NCBI RefSeq assembly: GCF_001281525.1
Contig: NZ_LGCI01000010.1
Location: forward strand, 221,348 to 285,347
DNA: 64,000 nucleotides
Direction: 5' to 3'
From: Lysinibacillus macroides
GTDB taxonomy: Bacteria > Bacillota > Bacilli > Bacillales_A > Planococcaceae
Under the pieces are notes generated by a model that saw nothing but the letters and a program-made list of their open reading frames with translations, ran no database searches and was not told where the DNA came from. Positions 1 through 7,325 of the stretch are shown here, piece by piece (the first letter of the stretch is position 1; every line of letters starts with the position of its first letter). The translations under genes and the position numbers were made by a program.

Positions 1-628
1 TCACAAAAGCTGGCTCTTCTAACTGTATCCAACTGGCTCCTGCCTCTACTAATTCTTGGATGACCTGCACATATAGCGGTAACAATGCTAATAAATATTC
101 AACCTGTGACAGCTTATCATAGCCTTTTGTTAATTTAAAAAATGTATATGGACCAATAATGGTTGGCTTAGCTTTTATATTAAAAGCCTCTTTTGCCTCC
201 AAAAAGTCTGCTAAAAGCGTATTCTCTGTTATCTGCAACAATTGCCCCTCATACTCTGGCACAATATAGTGATAGTTTGTATTAAACCATTTCGTCATTT
301 CACTAGCGACAGCCTCTTTGCTTCCTCTTGCTATCCCATAATAGGTTTGTAAATTTACCTTCCCTCCAAGCCATTCAAAGCGCTTAGGGATAAGACCAAA
401 CATGACAGCTGTATCAAGAACTCTATCATAAAGCGTAAAATCTCCAATTGTCACAAAATCAATGCCTTGTTTAAGCTGTTTATCAATACGGGCTAAGCGA
501 ATGTCTTTTAACTTCGCTTGAAACGCTCCCTCTGTCAGGTCATTTCTCCAAAAAGCCTCTAATGCTTTCTTCCATTCGCGCTCTTCCCCAATATACGGAT
601 AACCAATATTTGTGCTTGTATACATCAT
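1..628 (-). CDS. metE: Cobalamin-independent methionine synthase, N-terminal part (cut by window edge)
   Basis: Transfers the methyl group of methyl-tetrahydrofolate to homocysteine to make methionine without vitamin B12. The reverse-strand frame is open from ATG 628 to the left edge (about 209 codons) and reads as the N-terminal barrel of MetE, with the family phrases NIGYPYIGEEREWKKALE near the start and KWFNTNYHYIVPE near residue 120. An AAAGGAG sits 8 bases before ATG 628; a second ATG follows directly. The catalytic zinc domain lies outside the window. The cobalamin riboswitch upstream fits the known logic that B12 shuts off the B12-independent enzyme. Identification by recall of the family sequence; confident. 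Confidence 0.93.
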   Translation of the reverse strand, partial: MMYTSTNIGYPYIGEEREWKKALEAFWRNDLTEGAFQAKLKDIRLARIDKQLKQGIDFVTIGDFTLYDRVLDTAVMFGLIPKRFEWLGGKVNLQTYYGIARGSKEAVASEMTKWFNTNYHYIVPEYEGQLLQITENTLLADFLEAKEAFNIKAKPTIIGPYTFFKLTKGYDKLSQVEYLLALLPLYVQVIQELVEAGASWIQLEEPAFV

Positions 629-762
629 TTGATAATCTCCTTTTCTATTCAAATCAATTAAATCCTGGCTGTTGCTAATGTTTGTTGGTACTTACAATAT
701 CTATAGCTGACAGTGCACCTCTATAGTGGGCGCTTTCAGTTCAAAAATTTGCTAAACCAAAA

Positions 763-798
763 TAAAAAAGCCATTCTCCTATTCTTCGGAAAATGGCT
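763..798 (-). terminator. Intrinsic terminator in the metE leader, riboswitch-controlled
   Basis: On the minus strand AGCCATTTTCC pairs with GGAGAATGGCT and is followed by TTTTTTATTTT. It lies between the cobalamin aptamer and metE, so it is the probable expression platform that stops transcription when B12 is bound. Confidence 0.8.
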
Positions 799-919
799 GT
801 CTATTTAAAACATCAATGAAAAAACACGAAATTTAGTTAAATATCGCTTGTTTTTTTCGTTGTCGCACAGTGCCAATATGGTCACATTTCACCACCTATT
901 TCCACGTAGGTTATTTGGT

Positions 920-1090
920 GTGTACTAGTAATTGGCAGGTCTCCTGGCTTCTCATCAACACGTCTCACATCCTTCCCAGTTTCCCAGTGGCATTTGTGAG
1001 TTGCTCCGATTTACAGTTGCGGGACAGCGTCGGATTTGCACCGACTTCCCTATTAAGCCAAACTTTCATTTGGCACCAACACTTACACAA
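920..1090 (-). promoter_or_regulatory. Cobalamin (B12) riboswitch
   Basis: Read on the minus strand, the segment contains the conserved B12-box AGCCAGGAGACCTGCC (935-950 region), the core GCCACTGGGAAACTGGGAAGG, and the 5' part with GGGAAGTCGGTGCAAATCCGAC followed by GCTGTCCCGCAACTGTAA. These are the hallmark blocks of the cobalamin aptamer. It is followed by a terminator and then metE, a common B12-repressed target. Boundaries are approximate. Confidence 0.95.
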
Positions 1091-1139
1091 TATTCAATTC
1101 TGCTCTTACTATAACATATTTATTTCTGAATAGTAGCAT

Positions 1140-1639
1140 TATTTTTATTTCTTTATATAGTTATCAGTCTATTTCCTTCTGTTAATCAAATATATCTAAT
1201 AGTTTGACGAGCTATAGATTAATCTATCAGGTGTGGTACTTACTAGAATGATTGGTTTATACCATATACAATGGCAATGCCTAAAGGAGGAGAGAATTAG
1301 GGGAATATTTTATTGCTATTTCTTAAAACCTTAAGGAAAGAACGTGGCAGATTTATTTATTAGAAAGTATATGAAGGATTACAGAAATCCCCGAAATGAC
1401 CCTCCTTTTTGCGTAGCTTATTTCATGGCACTGTTCCATATTACATCCTCCTGAAACATTTGTAATAAAACTGTAAATTCCTACGCTGAAGCCTTTACTA
1501 GCAAGTGTTGAAGCCTGTTGCACGCACTCTTTGGCAACATTTACCGTCAAGAAGTGCTAGATTTTCATGCTACGATTATTTCCATGGCAAAGCTATACAG
1601 GAGAAATCCTACTAGATGCTTTAGGAGGTTATATACAAC
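1140..1639. other. Non-coding stretch upstream of the NlpC/P60 gene
   Basis: No credible gene was found here. A 65-codon reverse frame lacks a ribosome binding site and family resemblance. The stretch should hold the promoters of the divergent metE leader and of the NlpC/P60 gene. I looked for a c-di-AMP riboswitch, common before such hydrolases, and did not see its conserved blocks. Confidence 0.5.
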
Positions 1640-2995
1640 ATGAATAAACGATTTTTATCTACGACACTTGCATTAACGATTGGATTTAGTTCATTCGGAA
1701 TCGTGCAAACAGCGATTCAGCCGATACAAGTAGAGGCTGCGACAACTAATGCGCAAAATAACGCACAGGCTGTTGCTGCGAAAGCAGATCAATTAATTCA
1801 GACAGGGAAAAGCTTAATGGGTCAAGCCACATACAGTGACACGGTATACAAGCCTACATATCCATATAAATTTTCTTGTGCTTCCTTTTTAATGTACATC
1901 TTCGAGAAAAATGGGGTAGATCTAGGTACGTATAATGAAGATTATATGATTCAGCAAGGAACCTATGTAGCAAGAAACCAATTACAAAAAGGCGATTTAG
2001 TGTTCTTTAAAAGTAAAAAAACAGGAACTGATCCCGATCATGTCGGCATGTATATCGGCGACAATAAAATCATCCACATGGCTGATTCCAAACAAAATAT
2101 TGTGATCTCTGATTTAAATAGTAAGCCGTATTATACGGAAAACTATGTATCTGCACGTAGAGTATTACCTACTCTACTATCAGCCAATCCTGCTACAAAG
2201 GGCGATAAAATTGTAGAGAACGCACTGGCTTATAAAAATAAAGCAACGATTAGCTCAACTACAAACGAGTCGAGTCTACGCTTTACAGCTCCAACATTTG
2301 TTGACTTTATCTATCGTAAAAGTGGCGTTACGCTAGGTTCAACTAGTTTAAACGATTTAATGAATCAAGGGTCCACTGTGGCACGTGCTAACTTGAAGAA
2401 AGGTGATTTAGTCTTCTTTAACAGTACAAAGGGCTCGAAAACACCTTCTCTTGTGGGGATTTATGCTGGTGATCACCGTATCATCATCCCTAATTCAGAT
2501 GGTGTGATGACAAGAGTGTTATTTGTAGATTACTATACTGAACATTATATTACAGCGAAGCGCGTTTTCTCTGATAGCACCTCTACGCCCAGCGTAAGTG
2601 CACCTTCAACAAGTACATCTGCCGATCAAATTATTGCAACTGCTAGTGGCTTAACAAGCAAAGCAAAATTCGGCTATACGTACAATGAGAGTGCACTGAC
2701 TTTTACAAGTGCGGGCTTTACGTATTATGTCTTTAAAAAGCATGGTATTGATTTAAAGGAAAAACTAGCAAGTAAACAGGCTTTAGTTGGTACACGTATT
2801 CAAAAATCACAGCTTCAAAAAGGGGATCTGCTGTTCTTCTCTACGGATAATGGCGGACAAAACATCACGCAAACTGGTATTTATCTTGGTAATAATCAAT
2901 ATATTAGTATGACAACTAATAATATTGTAAAACAAAATTTAGGGACGACTTGGGCACAAAAAAACTTTGTCACAGCTCGCCGTGTTTTAAAATAA
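1640..2995 (+). CDS. Secreted protein with three NlpC/P60-like repeats, one apparently active
   Basis: Probable peptidoglycan hydrolase of 451 residues. TTAGGAGG precedes ATG. Residues 1-34 form a Sec signal peptide ending near VEAA. Three homologous NlpC/P60 repeats follow, at about 45-176, 190-310 and 325-451, each with a KGDL(V/L)FF core and a GxYxG strand. Repeat 1 has the expected Cys80 (FSCASF) and His134 (DHVGMYIG) with His146. In repeat 2 the Cys is Ala (FTAPTF) and the His is Leu; in repeat 3 they are Ser (FTSAGF) and Gln. Repeats 2 and 3 therefore look like non-catalytic, perhaps wall-binding, copies. No SH3 or LysM domain is present. The gene stands alone, with a terminator behind it. 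Confidence 0.85.
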   Translation: MNKRFLSTTLALTIGFSSFGIVQTAIQPIQVEAATTNAQNNAQAVAAKADQLIQTGKSLMGQATYSDTVYKPTYPYKFSCASFLMYIFEKNGVDLGTYNEDYMIQQGTYVARNQLQKGDLVFFKSKKTGTDPDHVGMYIGDNKIIHMADSKQNIVISDLNSKPYYTENYVSARRVLPTLLSANPATKGDKIVENALAYKNKATISSTTNESSLRFTAPTFVDFIYRKSGVTLGSTSLNDLMNQGSTVARANLKKGDLVFFNSTKGSKTPSLVGIYAGDHRIIIPNSDGVMTRVLFVDYYTEHYITAKRVFSDSTSTPSVSAPSTSTSADQIIATASGLTSKAKFGYTYNESALTFTSAGFTYYVFKKHGIDLKEKLASKQALVGTRIQKSQLQKGDLLFFSTDNGGQNITQTGIYLGNNQYISMTTNNIVKQNLGTTWAQKNFVTARRVLK

Positions 2996-3004
2996 ATAAT
3001 TATT

Positions 3005-3037
3005 GGGTGTCTCAATGATTTTGAGACACCCTATTTT
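3005..3037 (+). terminator. Intrinsic terminator after the NlpC/P60 gene
   Basis: GGGTGTCTCA and TGAGACACCC form a 10-bp stem followed by TATTTTCT. It lies between convergent genes and may serve both strands. Confidence 0.85.
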
Positions 3038-4426
3038 CTATAGTGAGTTTTTAAGTTTATTGGCAAAATCAATCATGGATCTACTAGACATCGGGCCTTT
3101 TATTAAGACAATCGTATCCGCGTCAAGCTTTGGTTTTAATAATTCTAAAACACCCGTCACCTCTTTAAAGGAATGAACCTCGGCTTGCGTGCCGTCTTTT
3201 TGAGCTTGATCGGCAATCTTCTCTGCCCTTTTCCCAATCGTAATTAATGTATCAATCTCTCTGCTAGCTACCATGGAGCCGATTTCACGATGATATTTTT
3301 CTTCAAAATTACCTAATCGCTTTATATCGCCTAAGATGAGAATGACTTTTTTCTCTTTGCCCACCGTATCTAACACTTTCAATGCTGCCTCTACAGATGT
3401 TGGGTTATTTGTCCATGTATCATCAATAATCGTACTGCCACCAATACCAGTTGTGAATTCTAAGTGTCTTGCCATTTGTTTAAAAGTTCGTAGCCCTGCT
3501 ATAGCCTGACGAATTGTTAGCCCCATCTCCTGACAAGCAGCAATCGCAGCTAGCGCATTGTAAACTTGATGCTCACCATAGCCTGGTACAAATACATTGT
3601 ACTTCGTATCAGATACTTCAAGTACAAACTTCATGCCCGTATTGGCAAATTGCACATTTAACGCTCTGTAATCAGCCGTATCCTGTAAACCAAACCTAAT
3701 AATCTTCCCTTTAAATTTTTTCAATGAGATTTTTTGAATATTATCATCATCGGCATTGATAATTAATGTCCCATCTTCCTTGATGCCCTCTACAATTTCT
3801 GCCTTCGCTTTAATATAGCCTTCGAGATTAAGACAGCCATCCAAATGATGCACACCGATGTTTGTAATAATACCAATGGTTGGCTGATAGATCATACATT
3901 GATGCTTAATATTGCCAGTATTGCCTAAACCTAATTCAAAAATAGCTGCTTGTGTTTGCTGCTCAATACCCGTTAAATAGGGTAATGATTGTCTTGGCTC
4001 ATTCTTACTACTAACGGATGCTTGCACAGGCCAATGCTTGCTAGTAATATGCTTCAGCATCTCTTTTGTGGTCGTTTTACCGCAGGTTCCTGTTAAGGCA
4101 ATAACAGGAATTTGGAAAAGGCCTCGATAATATTCGATAAATGCCCAATAAGCCTGTGCCACACTTTTGACTTGTAAGACAGTTGTATTAGCTAGTGCAT
4201 TTTTTAAATCTGTGGACGGTTTATCGGATATGATGAGGGATGGACCTTTGCGATCGATTTCTTGCCAGTTGATGTTATCGTTGCGACTAACAAACATCAG
4301 CGTATGACTTTGTGTTAGCTCATGGCGATTATAGTAAATAGCGTGCTGTACAGACCATTGCTCTGAGCCATGAATAAGCTTTCCCTGTAGTATTTGCTTA
4401 AGTTTTTGCACACTAATGGATTGCAA
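3038..4426 (-). CDS. MurF-like amide ligase, second of a tandem pair
   Basis: A 462-residue Mur ligase family protein, close to MurF in length. It has an N-terminal substrate domain, an ATP-binding P-loop TGTCGKTTTKEM near residue 112, the GIITNIGVHHL segment, the KAKAE motif that supplies the carbamylated lysine in Mur ligases, GEHQVYNALAAIAA, and a C-terminal domain with DDTWTNNPTS and LGDIKRLG. The start is taken as TTG 4426, because GAGAGGAGG stands 10 bases before it and the tandem paralogue aligns there; an earlier TTG at 4453 overlaps that ribosome binding site. It lies 36 bases behind its paralogue. The locus suggests a dedicated ligase rather than the housekeeping MurF; the substrate is unknown. 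Confidence 0.8.
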   Translation of the reverse strand: MQSISVQKLKQILQGKLIHGSEQWSVQHAIYYNRHELTQSHTLMFVSRNDNINWQEIDRKGPSLIISDKPSTDLKNALANTTVLQVKSVAQAYWAFIEYYRGLFQIPVIALTGTCGKTTTKEMLKHITSKHWPVQASVSSKNEPRQSLPYLTGIEQQTQAAIFELGLGNTGNIKHQCMIYQPTIGIITNIGVHHLDGCLNLEGYIKAKAEIVEGIKEDGTLIINADDDNIQKISLKKFKGKIIRFGLQDTADYRALNVQFANTGMKFVLEVSDTKYNVFVPGYGEHQVYNALAAIAACQEMGLTIRQAIAGLRTFKQMARHLEFTTGIGGSTIIDDTWTNNPTSVEAALKVLDTVGKEKKVILILGDIKRLGNFEEKYHREIGSMVASREIDTLITIGKRAEKIADQAQKDGTQAEVHSFKEVTGVLELLKPKLDADTIVLIKGPMSSRSMIDFANKLKNSL

Positions 4427-4462
4427 GTGTACGACGCCTCCTCTCTTTATCAACTAAGACCG

Positions 4463-5857
4463 CTATTCTGCAGGCGGTATAGGTTTTAGCTTAAGCTCAG
4501 CTGCTAATTTAGAAACCTGTTTACTATACATATCACCCTTTATCAAAATAATCGTATTAGCATCTACAATCTTCTGCAATAATGGGTATACTAATGTACT
4601 ATTTTTAAATGTATAGACAGGCGCACTAAAGCCTAGCTTTACGGCATGATCAGCCATAATTCTGGCATGCTCCCCAATGGTTATTAGCACATCTACGCCA
4701 ATGCGTTGAATACACTCACCCGCTTGTTCGTGAATAATATAGCCCCACGAGCCTAAATCGGTAATGGTTCCAATAATCGCTATCTTTTTCTTGCCATCCC
4801 CTAGTGCATTTAAGACGTGTAAGGCTGCCTCTAAAGAAGTCGTTGTAATGCTCCATGTATCATCCAATAGCATGGAATGATGAATACCCTCAAAAAGCTG
4901 GAGCTGTTTTTTTAATTGAGGGAATGTTTGTAGCCGTTTGGCCGCTACGGGAATCGATACCCCTATTTCATAGACTGCTGCAATCGCTGCAAGAGCATTA
5001 TACACCTGATGCTCTCCAAACCCTGGCACAAAGATATCATAGCTCTTTCTGCCATGCTGCAATATAAATTTCATCCCCTTTTGCTCGTAATGGATATGGC
5101 TTGCTCGAAAGTCACATGATTCATGCTTTCCCACCTTTAGCACACGTCCCCGAAACGTAGCTAGATCAATTTTTTTCGTATTTAAGTCTTCCGCATTGAT
5201 AATTAATGTGCCTGTCGGATGAATAATATTGAGCATTTCTGCCTTTGCCTGAATATAACCCTCTAGTGTTTTACAATAGTTTAAATGATGTGCCCCAATA
5301 TTTGTAATAATGCCAATTGTAGGCTTAAAATACTTTCCCGCATTTGTCACATCTCCTGGTGAGCCAACAGCCGTCTCAAAAACAGCTGCCTCGGTATCGT
5401 CATCAATATCCAGTAAATATTGCAAGGATGCTGTTCTGGAATTACTGCTTAAGGTCGTTGCTGCTACTTGTCGATCTGCTGTAAGAATATGTTTGATCAT
5501 CTCTTTTGTGGTCGTTTTGCCGGATGTACCTGTAATCGCAACGATTGGAATATGAAACTGATTACGATAAAAATGCACAAACTTCCAATAAGCTTCTTCG
5601 GCATTGGCTACTTGTAGTAAAATAACATGCTTGGGCATTTCATGTGGACGATAAGCTCTATCCGTTACTAGCACTAGTGGAGAAAGTGGCTCAAGACTTT
5701 TCCAATTAACAATACGTTTACTTGTAAAAAGGGCTGTATTAGGCTTTTTTACTTGTTTTAGCCGATAAGCACCATGTTGAATAAGGACTTCCTCTGCTCC
5801 TTGCACAAGATTGCCTGCCGTAATTTTTGCTAAATTCTTCACCGAAAGAGGCTTCAT
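4463..5857 (-). CDS. MurF-like amide ligase, first of a tandem pair
   Basis: A 464-residue Mur ligase family protein, paralogous along its length to the gene behind it. It has the P-loop TGTSGKTTTKEM, GIITNIGAHHL, QAKAEM (carbamylated-lysine motif), GEHQVYNALAAIAA and the C-terminal LLDDTWSITTTS. In MurF and in the paralogue this last segment carries an Asn-Pro pair; here it is Thr-Thr, so substrate choice or activity may differ. ATG 5857 is chosen because AAAGGAGGGGG lies just before it; the frame extends upstream to 5989 but without a site. It heads a two-gene minus-strand unit and is divergent from an ATP-grasp gene. Substrate unknown; a spore-envelope peptide is an inference from the neighbours. 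Confidence 0.8.
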   Translation of the reverse strand: MKPLSVKNLAKITAGNLVQGAEEVLIQHGAYRLKQVKKPNTALFTSKRIVNWKSLEPLSPLVLVTDRAYRPHEMPKHVILLQVANAEEAYWKFVHFYRNQFHIPIVAITGTSGKTTTKEMIKHILTADRQVAATTLSSNSRTASLQYLLDIDDDTEAAVFETAVGSPGDVTNAGKYFKPTIGIITNIGAHHLNYCKTLEGYIQAKAEMLNIIHPTGTLIINAEDLNTKKIDLATFRGRVLKVGKHESCDFRASHIHYEQKGMKFILQHGRKSYDIFVPGFGEHQVYNALAAIAAVYEIGVSIPVAAKRLQTFPQLKKQLQLFEGIHHSMLLDDTWSITTTSLEAALHVLNALGDGKKKIAIIGTITDLGSWGYIIHEQAGECIQRIGVDVLITIGEHARIMADHAVKLGFSAPVYTFKNSTLVYPLLQKIVDANTIILIKGDMYSKQVSKLAAELKLKPIPPAE

Positions 5858-6006
5858 ATCTTTTCCCCCTCCTTTCTTTTCTAGTATATGTCGCCTCTTA
5901 AAAGTTGCTTGGATGTAGACAAGATACATAACTAGAGGAAGTCTATATTGTTGCATATATATAAAGGTGATTAAGTATCTAAGTACCAATAAAAGGAGTG
6001 ATATAC

Positions 6007-7209
6007 CTGAAAGCCATTATCTTTATCGGTACAAACAAATCTGGATCAAGCCGTGAAGCAACAAGAGCAGCAGAAAAATTAGGCTACTTCACTGTACTGT
6101 TCACAAATAACGAAAGGCAACTTCAGCAGCGCCGAGCCTACCCCGATATTCATAAAATGATACTCATTGATACTTTCAATATCGAAAAAATGAAAGAGGA
6201 AATTGATAAACTAGGAAAAAGTGGATTACAGATTAAAAATATTGTGAGCTTTGTCGATCCATTTGTGCATATTGCTGCCACGCTTTGTGATGAATTTTGC
6301 CATAACTATACATCCTCCTCTGCAATTGAAATAATGGAGGATAAAGAACAAACGAGAAATTATTTAAAGGATCAACCATACTCACCAAAGTTTTCATTAA
6401 TAAAGCCCAATGATCCCCTTGCAGGCAATTTAACATTTCCGTTAATCGTTAAATCACCTAAATCAACAGGCTCAAAAGATGTTTTATTAGCAAATAATGC
6501 TGAACAGCTCCAGCACCATCTCCAAACATTACGCACGAAAAACCCTTATGAAACAATTATGATCGAGGAATATTTAGACGGTCCACAGTATTTAGTAGAA
6601 GCTCTTGTCTATCAACGACAAGCACATATTATTGGGATTATTGAGCAGGAAATTACACAGGGCAAACGCTTTATTATTACAGGCTATGGTGTAATGGTCA
6701 AAGCGCCGCCGACTATTCAAGCAGGCATTGAAGAAGTGCTCCATTCCATCGTCAAGATATTTAATATAGAAAATGGGGCATTGCATTTAGAGCTTCGTCT
6801 CACGCAACAGGGCTGGAAGCTAATCGAGATCAATCCACGTATTTCTGGGGGAGCTATGAACAGCATGTTACAGGCCGCGTTCGGATTTAGCTTAGTGGAG
6901 GAAACGCTCAAACTATTCCTTGGTGAACAGCCCAATATTCAGCCAAAGCATCGAAAATTTGTCTACACCAAATATATGATTGTAGAAAATAGAGGAATTT
7001 TAGAAAAGGTCATTGGCAAAGCTAGAGCGACACGAGCAACAGGTGTGGTAGATGTTTATGTGAAACCAAAAAGAGGTACAATGCTGACCCCTCCTTTATC
7101 AATGGGCCACCGTTATGCCTACGTTATTGCCGAGGGAGCAACTTTGATGGAAGCGAGAAATAATGCCATCAATGCTGCTAGGGAAATTAAATTTATTTTA
7201 CGCGTTTGA
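6007..7209 (+). CDS. ATP-grasp carboxylate-amine ligase
   Basis: About 401 residues. The N-terminus (KAIIFIGTNKSGSSREA) resembles the pre-ATP-grasp domain of L-amino-acid ligases. The ATP-grasp core has PLIVKSPKSTGSKDV, MIEEYLDGPQYLVEALV, then HLELRLTQQGWKLIEINPR followed by SGGAM, which supplies the Mg/ATP Glu-x-Asn residues. A C-terminal domain of about 90 residues follows. BacD-like enzymes join amino acids into dipeptides, so a dipeptide product is plausible. No ATG fits: GTG 5998 overlaps AAAAGGAG, while CTG 6007 lies 8 bases after it and is my preferred start. Divergent from the tandem Mur ligases and convergent with the ATP-grasp/Mur fusion. Confidence 0.78.
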   Translation: MKAIIFIGTNKSGSSREATRAAEKLGYFTVLFTNNERQLQQRRAYPDIHKMILIDTFNIEKMKEEIDKLGKSGLQIKNIVSFVDPFVHIAATLCDEFCHNYTSSSAIEIMEDKEQTRNYLKDQPYSPKFSLIKPNDPLAGNLTFPLIVKSPKSTGSKDVLLANNAEQLQHHLQTLRTKNPYETIMIEEYLDGPQYLVEALVYQRQAHIIGIIEQEITQGKRFIITGYGVMVKAPPTIQAGIEEVLHSIVKIFNIENGALHLELRLTQQGWKLIEINPRISGGAMNSMLQAAFGFSLVEETLKLFLGEQPNIQPKHRKFVYTKYMIVENRGILEKVIGKARATRATGVVDVYVKPKRGTMLTPPLSMGHRYAYVIAEGATLMEARNNAINAAREIKFILRV

Positions 7210-7218
7210 CAAAAACTT

Positions 7219-7265
7219 CCCGAATAATTGCCGCTTGCCAGTGGACAGTTACTCGGGCTTTTTAT
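7219..7265 (+). terminator. Candidate intrinsic terminator after the ATP-grasp gene
   Basis: CCCGAATAATTG pairs imperfectly with CAGTTACTCGGG around a 15-base loop and is followed by CTTTTTAT. It lies between convergent genes. Confidence 0.6.
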
Positions 7266-7325
7266 CTTTATTTAGCAAGATCATTACCTGTGAAACGAGA
7301 CAGACCTACGCAAAAAGAAGATTCA

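Noticed and set aside
870-1133. 87- and 60-codon forward frames near 900-1130
   Set aside because: They are the antisense of the cobalamin riboswitch.
1353-1550. 65-codon reverse frame upstream of the NlpC/P60 gene
   Set aside because: It starts at a TTG without a ribosome binding site and resembles no family.
1270-1640. c-di-AMP riboswitch before the NlpC/P60 gene
   Set aside because: I searched for the conserved ydaO blocks on the plus strand and did not see them.
3038-5857. Either tandem ligase being the housekeeping MurF
   Set aside because: They are paralogues side by side without ddl or other wall-precursor genes, and one has lost a conserved motif; not excluded, but less likely.
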